Shown: positions 17,899 through 26,620 of the stretch, in pieces
Numbering within the stretch: position 1 is the stretch's first letter
How the letters are laid out: every line of letters starts with the position of its first letter
DNA from: Clostridia bacterium
GTDB taxonomy: Bacteria; Bacillota; Clostridia; TANB77; CAG-508
Length of the DNA stretch: 32,016 nt
NCBI GenBank assembly: GCA_017536685.1
Contig: JAFXGW010000029.1
Span: forward strand, 1 to 32,016
Reading direction: 5' to 3'
Made by a program: the position numbers and the translations under genes
The notes under the pieces: model-generated
The model's input: only the letters and a program-made list of their open reading frames with translations
Told to the model about the DNA's origin: nothing
Database searches by the model: none

Positions 17899-18972
17899 AT
17901 GAAGTTTGTACACATTGCAGATATGCATTTTGATATACCTTTTACATCTTTAAACACAGTAGAAGATTTAGGTGAAAAAAGAAGAATTGAACAAAGAAAT
18001 GCATTTAAAAAAGTAATTGAATATATAAAACAAAATAATGTAGGATATTTGTTTATAGCAGGAGACCTATATGAACATGATTATGTAAGAGAGTCAACTA
18101 TTGAATATATTTCTAAACTATTTTCACAAATTCCAAATTGTAAAATATTTATAACACCTGGAAACCATGACCCATATATAAAAAATTCGTATTATGATAC
18201 TTATGAATTTGGAGATAATGTTTATATTTTTAGAAATGCAAGAATCGAAAAATATGAAGATGAAAATGTAAATATCTATGGTATGGCTTTTACAGAATTT
18301 TTTATGGAAGAATCGCCTTTAGAAAATCTAACTTTGCCTTTTTCTAATAAACCAAATATACTTGTGGCTCATTGCGATTTAGATGGGGCAAAAGACAAAG
18401 AAGGATTCTCATACAACCCAATTCTTGAATCAAAATTAAATTCGCTAGGATTTGATTATGGAGCTCTTGGACACATTCACAAAAATAATCTAAATAATAA
18501 AAATAAAATTTATTATCCAGGGTCTACGGTTGCTCTTGGTTTTGATGAACTAGGTGAACACGGAATGATTGTTGGCGATATAACTAAAGAAAGAGTGAAT
18601 ATAGATTTTATAAGATTAGATGAAAGAAAATTTGAAGAGATACAGTTTAAAGTAGATGATTTTTCTAGTAAAGAAGATTTAATAGACAGAATATTAAATT
18701 TAAATTTAGATGACATGAATTTATATAAACTTATATTAATTGGAAATAGAAATTTTGAAATAAATACTAGAGAAATTTTAAGAGTTGTAGCAAGAGAAAA
18801 TGTTTTAAAAATAAAAGACTGTACAAAAATTAATTATGATTTAGAAGAACTTTCAAAACAAAAGAATTTAAAAGGAATCTTTATAAAAGAAGTGTTAGAT
18901 ATGTACAATAAAGGTTTATGTACAGAAGAAGAGTATCAAAAAGCCATAGAAATTGGACTTGAAGCAATGTAA
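17899..18972 (+). CDS. SbcD/YhaO-like DNA repair metallophosphoesterase
   Basis: This is a Mre11-family nuclease that works with a Rad50/SbcC-like ATPase on DNA ends and hairpins. The 357 residues show the ordered metal-binding motifs: HIADMHFD near the N-terminus, AGDLYEHD, the invariant GNHD, AHCD and GHIH. AAAGGAG precedes the ATG. The stop is 14 bases before the ATPase gene, which is its expected partner, as for yhaO-yhaN in Bacillus. The C-terminal third (residues 250-357), charged and lacking a clear motif, probably binds the partner. It may be the YhaO-type paralogue rather than SbcD itself, because the partner is short and has a membrane hairpin. Confidence 0.9.
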   Translation: MKFVHIADMHFDIPFTSLNTVEDLGEKRRIEQRNAFKKVIEYIKQNNVGYLFIAGDLYEHDYVRESTIEYISKLFSQIPNCKIFITPGNHDPYIKNSYYDTYEFGDNVYIFRNARIEKYEDENVNIYGMAFTEFFMEESPLENLTLPFSNKPNILVAHCDLDGAKDKEGFSYNPILESKLNSLGFDYGALGHIHKNNLNNKNKIYYPGSTVALGFDELGEHGMIVGDITKERVNIDFIRLDERKFEEIQFKVDDFSSKEDLIDRILNLNLDDMNLYKLILIGNRNFEINTREILRVVARENVLKIKDCTKINYDLEELSKQKNLKGIFIKEVLDMYNKGLCTEEEYQKAIEIGLEAM

Positions 18973-18986
18973 GGGGTGAAAAAAGT

Positions 18987-20867
18987 TTGAAAATAAATAA
19001 TCTAAAAATAAATGGTTTTGGAAAATTAAAAGATAAAGAAATCAAATTAGAAGACGGAATAAATATTGTTTATGGAGAAAATGAAGCAGGAAAATCAAGT
19101 TTGTTAAAATTTATAACAAGTATGTTTTATGGAGCTTCAAAAAATAAAAATGGGAAAGATATTTCAGACTTTGATAAATATAAACCATGGCAAACAGAAG
19201 AATTTTCGGGAAAAATTGAATATAGTTTAGACTCAGGAGAAAGTTTTGAAGTATATAGAGAATTCAAAAAGAAAAATCCAATAATTTATAACTCAAAAAA
19301 AGAAGACATATCAAAATCTTTTAATATTGACAAAACAAAAGGAATAGAATTTTTTGAAGAACAAACTGGAATTGATGAAGAAACATTTTTTAATACAGCA
19401 ATAACAGAACAAGAAGGAATAAAATTAAGTAAATCTAGTCAAAATAGTATTGTTCAAAAAATTAGTAATTTAATAACATCTGGTGATGATAACATTTCAT
19501 TTAAGAAATCTTTGGATAAAATAAATAAAAGACAAAATGAAGAAGTTGGAATAGAAAGAACATCTCAAAGACCAATAAATAATGTGGAAAATAAGATTAG
19601 AAGATTATTAGATGAAAAAAGAAATTTAGAAAATTATAAAGAAAATATGTATGATAATTCTTTGGAAAAAGAACAATTACGTTTAGAAGAAAAAGATGAA
19701 GAAATCAAAATAGAATTTCTAAAAGAAGTAAAATCAAAACAAGATAATAATAGATTCAAAAGTGCAGAAATTAATTTTAATAGAAATTTAGAGAGTGATT
19801 ATAGTCAAAAAATAAAAGAGTTAAATAAGAAAATAGAAAATGTTCAAGCAGAGAATAATTTTGAAAAAGTAAATAATAAAAACTATTATTTAGTTGCTGC
19901 TATTTTAATAATAACATTTATTATTCTAATGTTTGTAAATGAATTTAAATTAGTAAACTTCTTAGTATTATTACCACTGATTTTTGTTTTTTATAAAAAG
20001 CTTGAAGCAGAAAATAAAGTAAAAGAAAATGCTAAAAATATAGATTCAGATAGGGAAAAAATTGCGCATGAAATAGAAGTATTAAAAGAAAATCAAGAAC
20101 TTCAAAAGAAAGAAGCAGAGTCAAAACAAGAAAAACTTACAAATGATATTGAAAGAGAAAAAATAGAACTTATAGAAAAATATACAAAATTTTTAGACAT
20201 AGGATTTATGGAAGAAAATTTAAGTAAAAACTATGATGAAATTCTAAAAGAAATTGATAGAAAAGAAAATAGACTTAATACTATAAAATTTAGATTACAT
20301 ACAATGGAAACAACTAGCCAAAACATTAATAAAAAATTAGAAGAATTATCAAAAATAGAAGAAGAGCTTACATCTGCTGAAGAAGAAAAAGATGATCTTT
20401 TATCATTAAATAATTCTTATAATATAGCAAAAGTATGTTTAGAAAGAGCATACGCCCAAGTAAAAGAAAATATAAGCCCACGTTTTACAGAGAATCTTTG
20501 TGATATAATTTCAAAAGTTTCTGATGGAAGATATGAAAATGTTCTTTTTAGTGACGAAGATGGTTTAAGAGTAGAACTTCAAAATGGAAGTTATATTCCA
20601 GCATCTAGACTAAGTACAGGAACAATAGATCAAATGTATATATCTTTAAGATTAAGTGCTTTAAATGAAATAACAGAAGAGAAAATGCCAATTATTTTAG
20701 ATGAAGCTTTTGCATATTTTGACGATGAAAGATTAGCAAATATACTAAGATATTTAGAAAACAATTTTAGGCAAAACCAAATTATAATATTCACTTGTTC
20801 AAATAGAGAAAAAGAAGTTTTAGATAAACTAAAACTAGAATATAATATAATAAACCTTGAAAAATAG
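18987..20867 (+). CDS. SbcC/YhaN-like SMC-type ATPase with central membrane hairpin
   Basis: This is a Rad50-like ATPase partner of the nuclease upstream. At the N-terminus GFGKLKD and Walker A GENEAGKSS (about residues 30-38) are characteristic of YhaN. The C-terminus has the signature RLSTGTIDQMY and Walker B IILDEAFAYFDD. Coiled coils flank the middle, but instead of a zinc-hook CxxC there is a hydrophobic hairpin (about residues 293-330, with IIITF-like and LLPLIFVF-like stretches) that should anchor it in the membrane. At 626 residues it is much shorter than SbcC (~1000). The TTG start is supported by AAGGGGTG at normal spacing. Its end overlaps the prfA promoter. Confidence 0.88.
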   Translation: MKINNLKINGFGKLKDKEIKLEDGINIVYGENEAGKSSLLKFITSMFYGASKNKNGKDISDFDKYKPWQTEEFSGKIEYSLDSGESFEVYREFKKKNPIIYNSKKEDISKSFNIDKTKGIEFFEEQTGIDEETFFNTAITEQEGIKLSKSSQNSIVQKISNLITSGDDNISFKKSLDKINKRQNEEVGIERTSQRPINNVENKIRRLLDEKRNLENYKENMYDNSLEKEQLRLEEKDEEIKIEFLKEVKSKQDNNRFKSAEINFNRNLESDYSQKIKELNKKIENVQAENNFEKVNNKNYYLVAAILIITFIILMFVNEFKLVNFLVLLPLIFVFYKKLEAENKVKENAKNIDSDREKIAHEIEVLKENQELQKKEAESKQEKLTNDIEREKIELIEKYTKFLDIGFMEENLSKNYDEILKEIDRKENRLNTIKFRLHTMETTSQNINKKLEELSKIEEELTSAEEEKDDLLSLNNSYNIAKVCLERAYAQVKENISPRFTENLCDIISKVSDGRYENVLFSDEDGLRVELQNGSYIPASRLSTGTIDQMYISLRLSALNEITEEKMPIILDEAFAYFDDERLANILRYLENNFRQNQIIIFTCSNREKEVLDKLKLEYNIINLEK

Positions 20868-20885
20868 GTAAAAATAGGTTATAAT
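20857..20885 (+). promoter_or_regulatory. prfA promoter
   Basis: TTGAAA (20857-20862), 17 bases, TATAAT (20880-20885). The -35 lies inside the last codons of the upstream ATPase gene. The ~95-base leader contains an imperfect TTTATCG...CGATAATAAA stem just before the ribosome site. Confidence 0.7.
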
Positions 20886-20981
20886 ATTATGTGCGTGTAA
20901 AATTTAAGTACAAAATGAAAATAAAATATAAATTTTATCGTAAAAAAAGAAGCGATAATAAAATAAAAGGAAGAGGTTTTT

Positions 20982-22043
20982 ATGTTTCAAAGATTAGAAG
21001 ACGTAGAAAAAAGGTATGAAGAACTAAATGTTTTAATTAGTGATCCAGAAGTAATTTCAAGACAAAATGAATGGAAAAACTATATGAAAGAACATAGCGA
21101 TATTGAAGATATAGTTTTCAAATATAGAGAATACAAAACAACTAAAAAGAATTTGGAAGATGCAAAAGAAATGATGGAAGATCCAGAAATGAAGGAACTT
21201 GCTGAATTGGAAATGTTAGAAGCTAAAGAAAAGCTTCCAATACTTGAAGATGAATTAAAAATTCTTTTAATACCTAAAGATCCAAATGATGATAAAAACG
21301 TTATTTGTGAAATTAGAGCAGGTGCAGGTGGAGAGGAAGCAGCATTATTTGCAGGAGTACTTTTCAGAATGTATTCAATGTATGCAGAAAAAAATCGTTT
21401 CCAAATCCAAGTTATATATGAAAATGAAACAGGAATTGGTGGATATAAAGAAATATCTTTCATGATTACTGGAAAAGGAGCTTATAGTAGATTTAAATTC
21501 GAAAGTGGTGTACATAGAGTACAAAGAGTTCCAGATACAGAAAGTAGTGGTAGAATCCATACTTCTACAGCTACAGTAGCAGTTCTTCCAGAAGTTGAAG
21601 ATGTTGATGTTGAAATAAACCCAGCAGACATTAGAATGGAAGTATTCAGAGCTTCAGGTGCTGGTGGACAACACGTTAATAAAACATCATCTGCTGTTAG
21701 ATTAATTCACGAACCAACAGGAATCGTAGCTGAATGTCAAACAGAAAGATCACAACTTCAAAACAGAGAATATGCTATGAGAATGCTTAGATCAAAAATC
21801 TATGATATAGAAAGAGAAAAACAAGAAAAAGCAGTAGCAAGTGAAAGAAAGAGTCAAGTAGGATCTGGAGATAGAAGTGAAAAAATTAGAACTTACAACT
21901 ATCCTCAAGGAAGAATTACAGACCATAGAATTGGATTTAGTGTATTCCAATTTGAAAACTTCCTAAATGGAGATATGGATGAAATGATAGACAACTTAAT
22001 TGCTACAGATAGAGCTGAAAAATTAAAAGGAAATAATGACTAA
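20982..22043 (+). CDS. prfA: Peptide chain release factor 1
   Basis: RF1 recognises UAA and UAG in the ribosomal A site and triggers peptide release. The 353 residues match the family. The N-terminal helical domain is followed by RAGAGGEEA, the codon-recognition region with the tripeptide PDTESSG around residue 186, and the catalytic loop [15 protein letters not shown] with GGQ near residue 229, whose Gln is normally methylated by PrmC. The ATG follows GGAAGAGG. prmC is often next to prfA but is not here. The organism's long genes end in TAA or TAG, in line with RF1 use. Confidence 0.97.
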   Translation: MFQRLEDVEKRYEELNVLISDPEVISRQNEWKNYMKEHSDIEDIVFKYREYKTTKKNLEDAKEMMEDPEMKELAELEMLEAKEKLPILEDELKILLIPKDPNDDKNVICEIRAGAGGEEAALFAGVLFRMYSMYAEKNRFQIQVIYENETGIGGYKEISFMITGKGAYSRFKFESGVHRVQRVPDTESSGRIHTSTATVAVLPEVEDVDVEINPADIRMEVFRASGAGGQHVNKTSSAVRLIHEPTGIVAECQTERSQLQNREYAMRMLRSKIYDIEREKQEKAVASERKSQVGSGDRSEKIRTYNYPQGRITDHRIGFSVFQFENFLNGDMDEMIDNLIATDRAEKLKGNND

Positions 22044-22047
22044 TAAA

Positions 22048-22090
22048 AAACAAGAACTTAGAAAAAAATCTAAGTTCTTGTTTATTTTTT
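22048..22090. terminator. Convergent terminator between prfA and the ZIP transporter
   Basis: CAAGAACTTAGA (22051-22062) pairs with TCTAAGTTCTTG (22069-22080). A-rich bases before and T-rich bases after extend the stem and supply T-runs on both strands. Confidence 0.92.
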
Positions 22091-22111
22091 TTGTTTTATT
22101 TACTTATATAT

Positions 22112-22858
22112 TTATAAAACTTTAGTAAATAATCCTGTAATAAGTCCAAACATATTGCCAAGAGATGCAAAACGACCAGAATATCTTTTTTTTGATTCTG
22201 GAATAAGTTCACAAGCAACAATGTATAGCATGCATCCAGCTGCAAAACTTAATGACAAGCCAATAAGATCTTGAGAAATATTTCCTATAATAACACCAAA
22301 GAATGCTCCAAGACCTGTTGTTAAACCAGAGATAGTAGTGATTAAAATTGCTTTTAATTTGCTAGAACCACTAACCTTTAAAGGAAGAGCAATAGATATT
22401 CCTTCAGGAATGTCATGAAGTGCAATTGCGATAGCTAATTTTAATCCTAAAGTATTTGAAGATTCAAAACCAGCTCCAATAGCAAGACCTTCAGGAAAGT
22501 TATGAATAGCGAGTCCTACTGCAATAATGATTCCTGTTTCAAACATTGAACTTTTGGCAGAAGTTAAATTGGACTTAGATTTAACAGAATATTTGCTGAC
22601 TAGTTTGTTACAGTAAATCATTGATAAAATTCCAATAAAAATACCAATTATACAAGCTGAAATGCCAATAATATTTAAAGATTCAGGAATTAAATCAAAA
22701 CAAATAATAGCAGTCATCAATCCTGCTGCAAATTCAAGTATAAAACATAAATATTTATCAGAAGAAAGCTTTAAAAAAGCTCCTATAAAACCACCAAGTG
22801 ATGTACCTACCATACCAAATATAAGTCCATAAAAACTAATAATACCTAAATTTTCCAT
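22112..22858 (-). CDS. ZIP-family divalent metal transporter
   Basis: ZIP proteins import zinc and related metals (iron, manganese) down a gradient. The 248 residues form about eight hydrophobic segments. The two signature metal-site helices are seen as HNFPEG and HDIPEG, with the conserved FAAG and ELIPES stretches near the end. No long histidine-rich loop is present between segments 3 and 4; a short serine/lysine stretch is there instead. AAAGGA lies seven bases before the ATG at 22858. The gene stands alone, convergent with prfA. I see no obvious Zur-box palindrome in the ~200 bases upstream, so metal control is not shown. Confidence 0.9.
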   Translation of the reverse strand: MENLGIISFYGLIFGMVGTSLGGFIGAFLKLSSDKYLCFILEFAAGLMTAIICFDLIPESLNIIGISACIIGIFIGILSMIYCNKLVSKYSVKSKSNLTSAKSSMFETGIIIAVGLAIHNFPEGLAIGAGFESSNTLGLKLAIAIALHDIPEGISIALPLKVSGSSKLKAILITTISGLTTGLGAFFGVIIGNISQDLIGLSLSFAAGCMLYIVACELIPESKKRYSGRFASLGNMFGLITGLFTKVL

Positions 22859-23000
22859 ACCTCTATCCTTTAAGTTAATATATTAAAGTATATTGGTAAA
22901 CAAAAGAAATATTCTATATAAAAATTGAATAAAGAAAAAAATATTCATTTTAAACAATAAAATGGATTAATAGTGATTTTGTTTTATAATTGAATAATAA

Positions 23001-23054
23001 AATACACCTCAATTTATAATAGCACAAATTGTGTATTTATAAAAAAGGTGTATT
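23001..23054 (-). terminator. Inverted repeat after the reverse-strand membrane gene
   Basis: AATACACCT (23001-23009) and AGGTGTATT (23046-23054) are perfect 9-bp arms around a 36-base loop that itself contains CACAA-A-TTGTG. On the reverse strand it follows the stop of the gene at 23070 and is followed by a T-rich stretch, so a terminator is likely. The rest of 22859-23069 is AT-rich with no gene. Confidence 0.5.
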
Positions 23055-23069
23055 TGATGTTTATATATT

Positions 23070-23678
23070 TTAATTGTTTGTTTTTGATTCAAATTTATTA
23101 TATTCTAAAATTACTTTTCTTTGATAAGGTATAAGCGAAAGAAATGATATAGAAAGTCCTATTACTAAAATAATTGTAGATTTTGTTAAATTTGATTTTG
23201 ATTGTTCGAATATAGAATTCATTTCAGAACGCAATATTTTAATATGATTATTACTAAAAACTTCTTTATATTGTATTGATGCTAGTTCAATAGATTTTAA
23301 CTGATATTCTAAATTTAGATAAAGTAAACTTAAGAAAAGTACTATTGATAAAATAATACAAATTATAAAAAAGATGTTTAAAGATTTTATTATAGCTTTA
23401 TAATTTTTAGGATCCACTTTGCATTTTTTTAATACATCATAAGTACTTATTCTACAGATTAAATGTATTATGAAATATAGCATAATTGCAGCAAGTAGAG
23501 GAAGTGTTATGTATAATCCTTGAGTTATATTGCCTGAAAAATTACTTAAAAAATGATCTCCTATTGCAAAAATAAGTAAACATACAAAAATTGCTATAAT
23601 ACCATAAGAAACAAATCCTGTAATTATTGCTTTTACAGTAGTTTTTGCACTTATTTCTTTTAGTTCGACTCTTTCCAT
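23070..23678 (-). CDS. Hypothetical four-helix membrane protein
   Basis: This 202-residue protein is unrecognised. It has four strong membrane segments in two pairs (about residues 22-42, 55-76, 104-126 and 173-192). The loop between helices 3 and 4 carries charged residues and probably faces outside. The start at 23678 (MERVEL) is chosen because GGAGG lies about eight bases upstream; the frame runs on for 27 more codons through promoter sequence. A TTGTAT-N17-TATGAT promoter lies 30-60 bases upstream. It is divergent from the penicillin-binding protein; a joint role in the envelope is possible but only suggested by position. Confidence 0.7.
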   Translation of the reverse strand: MERVELKEISAKTTVKAIITGFVSYGIIAIFVCLLIFAIGDHFLSNFSGNITQGLYITLPLLAAIMLYFIIHLICRISTYDVLKKCKVDPKNYKAIIKSLNIFFIICIILSIVLFLSLLYLNLEYQLKSIELASIQYKEVFSNNHIKILRSEMNSIFEQSKSNLTKSTIILVIGLSISFLSLIPYQRKVILEYNKFESKTNN

Positions 23679-23709
23679 AGTTTTTTCCTCCGTACATTTT
23701 CTTAAAAAA

Positions 23710-23738
23710 ATCATATCATAAATGAAAAATAAATACAA
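23710..23738 (-). promoter_or_regulatory. Promoter of the reverse-strand membrane protein
   Basis: On the reverse strand, TTGTAT (23738-23733), 17 bases, TATGAT (23715-23710). It reads toward the gene starting at 23678. Confidence 0.55.
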
Positions 23739-23839
23739 GAAAATCTTAATAGCAATCATAATAATATAGATGTAATTTATTGATAATATTTATAAATTAT
23801 GATATTGTAGATAAAAGTCAAAATAAGGAGGAACAGTAA

Positions 23840-25831
23840 ATGAAGAAAAAAATATTAATAGCTGTTTCAACAATTTTAATATTAATAATTATAGGAAGTT
23901 TAATATTCATAATTAACTATAAAAAACCAGAGAATGTTTTAAGCAGATATTTTTCATTAATAAATGAAGGTAAATATAGTGAGCTAGAAACATTTGTAAG
24001 TTTACCGGAAAATTATTCTCAAGAAGATTTTTTGAAAAGGAATACAAACATATATACAGGAATTGATGCAGAAAATATTACGATAGAAATAAAGAATGTA
24101 GAAAAAGAAAAGAATTCAGCAAAAGTTACATATGTAAATAAATTAAAAATTAAAAATCAAGTAGTAGAATTTGAAAATATAGCAAACTTTACTAAAGAAA
24201 ACTTAGATTATAAAATTGATTGGTCTTCAAACTTAATATTCCCAGAACTAAATGATGAATATAAAGTAAGAGTAAGAGCAGTTCCTGCAAAAAGAGGAGA
24301 AATATATGATAGAAATGGATTGTTGCTTGCATATCATGGAAAGATATCAAATGTAGGAATTGTTCCTGGAAAATTAAGCGATAATAAAGAAAAAGATATA
24401 GAAAAATTATCAGAATTATTAAACATAAGTGTTGAAACAATAAATAAAGAACTAGCAAGTTCATGGGTAAAAGAGAATAGTTTTGTTCCTATAAAAAATA
24501 TTTCTTATGATGAAACTGAGCTAAAAGAAAAACTATTGGAAATTCCAGGAATTATGATTGATTCTGAAAATGATAGAGTATATCCATATAAAGAAGCTAC
24601 TGCACATGTAACAGGATATATATCAAGTATTACAGCAGATGAATTGGAATCAAGAAAAGATAAAGGATATTCTTCAACATCTGTTTTGGGAAAAGCTGGT
24701 GCAGAAAGAGCTTATGAAGAAAGACTAAAAGGAAAAGATGGAATTGGTGTTTATGTAGAAGATGAAAAAGGAAATATAGTAAAAAAAGTAATAGAAACAA
24801 AAGCACAAGATGGTGAAAATATAAAGCTAACAATAGATGCTACAATGCAAGTTAAATTATATGATGCATTAAAAGAAGAACAAGGATTTTTTGTAGTAAT
24901 GAATCCAAAAACAGGAGAGATTTTAGCACTAGTGAGTACTCCATCATATGATCCAAATAAATTTATACTAGGATTAACGAATGATGAGTGGACAGAAATG
25001 TCAACAGGTGATGGAAGACCAATGTACTCAAAATTCTTAGGTACATGGTGCCCAGGTTCAACAATGAAACCTTTAACTGGCGCAATAGGACTAACAACAG
25101 AAACACTTTCTGCCGATGATGAATTTAAATATTCAGGACTATCATGGAAAAGAGATAATTGGACAGATCATGAAATAACAACACTTACAGCTTATGGAGC
25201 AAAGAAGAATTTAAGAAATGCTTTAATTTATTCTGATAATATTTATTTTGCTCAAGCAACACTTCAAATTGGTGAAGAAAAATTTACAGATGGATTAGAT
25301 AAGTTAATGTTTAATCAAGATATTGGATTTGTATTTTCTACCTCTAAATCACAATATTCAAACACAGATAAGATTGTAAGTGAAGCAAAAATAGCTGATA
25401 GTGGATATGGGCAAGGGCAAGTTTTAGTAAACCCAATTCATATGGCATCTATTTATTCGGCATTTGAAAATGAAGGAAATATGATAAAACCATATTTAGA
25501 ATATGAGGAAAATAAAGAAATAGAATATTTAGTTGAAAATGCATTTTCTAAAGAAGCTGCTAACGAAATTAAGGAAGGATTAATTCAAGTTGTAGAAAAT
25601 CCAGCAGGAACAGGACATGATGTTAAAGTCTCAGGAGTTACAATAGCAGGAAAAACAGGTACAGCTGAACTAAAAGCAACAAAAGATGCTGAAGGAGATA
25701 CTTTAGGGTGGTTTAACTGCTTTACAACAGATCAAGAAGTAGAAGAATCTCTTTTAATAATAAGCATGGCTAAAAATAAACCAACAGTATTTTTAAAAGC
25801 AATAATAAGAAATTTAATTTCAAGCTATTAA
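23840..25831 (+). CDS. Class B penicillin-binding protein with MecA_N domain (PBP3/PbpC-like transpeptidase)
   Basis: This membrane-anchored D,D-transpeptidase cross-links peptidoglycan outside the cell. The 663 residues start with one membrane anchor (about 5-27), then an NTF2-like MecA_N domain (about 30-130), a dimerisation domain with RGEIYDRNG (about 155), and the transpeptidase domain. Catalytic motifs are clear: Ser407 in PGSTMKP (SxxK), Ser465-Asp-Asn467 (SxN) and Lys605 in KTGTAE. This architecture is shared by B. subtilis PBP3, enterococcal PBP5 and staphylococcal PBP2a, some of which have low beta-lactam affinity; affinity here cannot be told from sequence. AAGGAGG is a strong ribosome site. 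The next promoter begins at its stop codon. Confidence 0.93.
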   Translation: MKKKILIAVSTILILIIIGSLIFIINYKKPENVLSRYFSLINEGKYSELETFVSLPENYSQEDFLKRNTNIYTGIDAENITIEIKNVEKEKNSAKVTYVNKLKIKNQVVEFENIANFTKENLDYKIDWSSNLIFPELNDEYKVRVRAVPAKRGEIYDRNGLLLAYHGKISNVGIVPGKLSDNKEKDIEKLSELLNISVETINKELASSWVKENSFVPIKNISYDETELKEKLLEIPGIMIDSENDRVYPYKEATAHVTGYISSITADELESRKDKGYSSTSVLGKAGAERAYEERLKGKDGIGVYVEDEKGNIVKKVIETKAQDGENIKLTIDATMQVKLYDALKEEQGFFVVMNPKTGEILALVSTPSYDPNKFILGLTNDEWTEMSTGDGRPMYSKFLGTWCPGSTMKPLTGAIGLTTETLSADDEFKYSGLSWKRDNWTDHEITTLTAYGAKKNLRNALIYSDNIYFAQATLQIGEEKFTDGLDKLMFNQDIGFVFSTSKSQYSNTDKIVSEAKIADSGYGQGQVLVNPIHMASIYSAFENEGNMIKPYLEYEENKEIEYLVENAFSKEAANEIKEGLIQVVENPAGTGHDVKVSGVTIAGKTGTAELKATKDAEGDTLGWFNCFTTDQEVEESLLIISMAKNKPTVFLKAIIRNLISSY

Positions 25832-25857
25832 CATTTTTAATTTTATTATGTTATAAT
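25828..25857 (+). promoter_or_regulatory. Promoter of the DUF1653 gene
   Basis: TTAACA (25828-25833), 18 bases, TATAAT (25852-25857). The -35 overlaps the stop codon of the penicillin-binding protein gene. Confidence 0.55.
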
Positions 25858-25890
25858 TACATTGAAAATTGTAATGTATGGAGGTAAAAT

Positions 25891-26148
25891 ATGGAAGAAA
25901 GAATAGTAAAGCCATTTACAATGTGGAGACACTTTAAAGGAGCTCGTTCTTTTGTTATTACAGTTGCTACACATAGTGAAACAGGAGAAAAATTAGTAGT
26001 ATATCGTTGTATGGATAATAATGGAAAAACAAATCATAAAGATGGGATTTATGCAAGACCATTAGAAATGTTTTTGTCAGAAGTAGATCATGAAAAATAT
26101 CCAGATGTAACTCAAAAATATCGTTTTGAAGAAATTATTGAAGAATAA
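25891..26148 (+). CDS. DUF1653 small protein
   Basis: This 85-residue protein has the DUF1653 pattern: WRHFKG near the start, then A-T-H-S-E-T-G-E-K-L-V-V-Y-R, then YARPLEMF, ending in an R-F-E-E-I tail. The family is short, soluble and of unknown function, probably a small beta-barrel. TGGAGG lies seven bases before the ATG. It has its own promoter and a strong terminator, so it is a single-gene unit, and it is the last gene before the repeat-rich accessory region. Confidence 0.85.
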   Translation: MEERIVKPFTMWRHFKGARSFVITVATHSETGEKLVVYRCMDNNGKTNHKDGIYARPLEMFLSEVDHEKYPDVTQKYRFEEIIEE

Positions 26149-26162
26149 TAAAATATAAAGAG

Positions 26163-26199
26163 AAAACCACTATGCTATAGCTAGCTGAGTGGTTTTTTT
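26163..26199 (+). terminator. Terminator after the DUF1653 gene
   Basis: AAAACCACT (26163-26171) pairs with AGTGGTTTT (26188-26196) and a T-run follows. A diverged copy of the dispersed repeat begins right after it. Confidence 0.88.
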
Positions 26200-26207
26200 G
26201 TTGAGCT

Positions 26208-26265
26208 CTTCTTGATACTTGAAAAGCTTTGTTAATCAAGGTTTTTTGTTTTAAATGGAGACAAA
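26208..26265 (+). repeat. Diverged copy of the dispersed repeat (R1a)
   Basis: The order CTTCTTG, TTGAAA, AT-rich spacer with TTTT runs, then TGGAGACAAA matches the core of the better copies at 26415-26510 and 31128-31223, but with many substitutions and only one GGAGACA instead of two. It directly follows a terminator hairpin, as the right-hand copies do. Similarity is judged by eye. Confidence 0.45.
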
Positions 26266-26446
26266 AAAGAGATTATTAGTAAAAAGAAATTCAAAAGAAT
26301 CAACAGATTTTATAATTTGGGCAACTAAAACATTAAAAGAATATATAAAAAAGGGTTTTGTTGTAAATAGTGAGCTTTTGAAAAATGGAAGACAAAAAAT
26401 AAAAACTAGCAATTCTATGGAGGCGCCAACCCTTCTTGCCTTTTGA
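26255..26446 (+). pseudogene. Fragment of a RhuM-family gene trapped between repeats
   Basis: The frame reads 63 residues, of which about 35 (STDFIIWATKTLKEY onward to ELLKNG) match the conserved middle of RhuM-family proteins, normally ~330 residues with F-R-x-W-A-T-x-x-L-x-E-Y and K-G-F. Both ends are lost: the first codons lie in the TGGAGACAAA of repeat R1a, and after LLKNG the frame runs into repeat R1b from 26389. No ribosome site is present. RhuM genes are carried by phages and genomic islands, so this is debris of a former mobile element. Confidence 0.7.
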
Positions 26447-26578
26447 AAGTATTGATAAATAAGCATTTTATTTTTAATTGGAGACATTGGAGACAAAATT
26501 TGAAATAAATATAATCATTTAATGGATAAATTGAAATTGTTTGTTATTATGATATTATACTAATCGATAGTAATTTGT
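26389..26578 (+). repeat. Dispersed repeat, left copy (R1b)
   Basis: This stretch matches 31073-31293 in the same orientation. 26415-26510 is identical to 31128-31223 over 96 bases; the flanks differ by small changes. It contains GGCGCCAACC, the tandem TTGGAGACA-TTGGAGACA (about 26478-26495), and a promoter-like TTGAAA (26531-26536), 16 bases, TATTAT (26553-26558), followed by CTAATCGAT. It lacks ~30 bases present in the right copy (half of a terminator hairpin), which looks like a deletion between two TTC triplets. A transcript from its promoter would run against the tetR end and into the hairpin at 26589. Confidence 0.9.
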
Positions 26579-26588
26579 TTAAGATATA

Positions 26589-26620
26589 AAATAAGAATTG
26601 AGCAAGCTCAATTCTTATTT
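26589..26620. terminator. Terminator at the end of the tetR-type gene
   Basis: AAATAAGAATTGAGC (26589-26603) and GCTCAATTCTTATTT (26606-26620) form a long palindrome overlapping the stop codon of the reverse-strand regulator. The plus-strand side is followed by a T-rich run, so it can also stop transcription leaving repeat R1b. Confidence 0.8.

Noticed and set aside
24192..24833. Leucine-rich reverse-strand frames inside the penicillin-binding protein gene
   Set aside because: They are antisense shadows of AT-rich coding sequence, with Leu/His-rich composition and no ribosome sites.
26415..26432. tRNA 3' end (reverse strand) in the repeat, suggested by GGTTGGCGCCTCCA
   Set aside because: No T-arm, anticodon arm or cloverleaf follows; the match is limited to about 14 bases. 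It might be an att-like remnant but not a tRNA gene.
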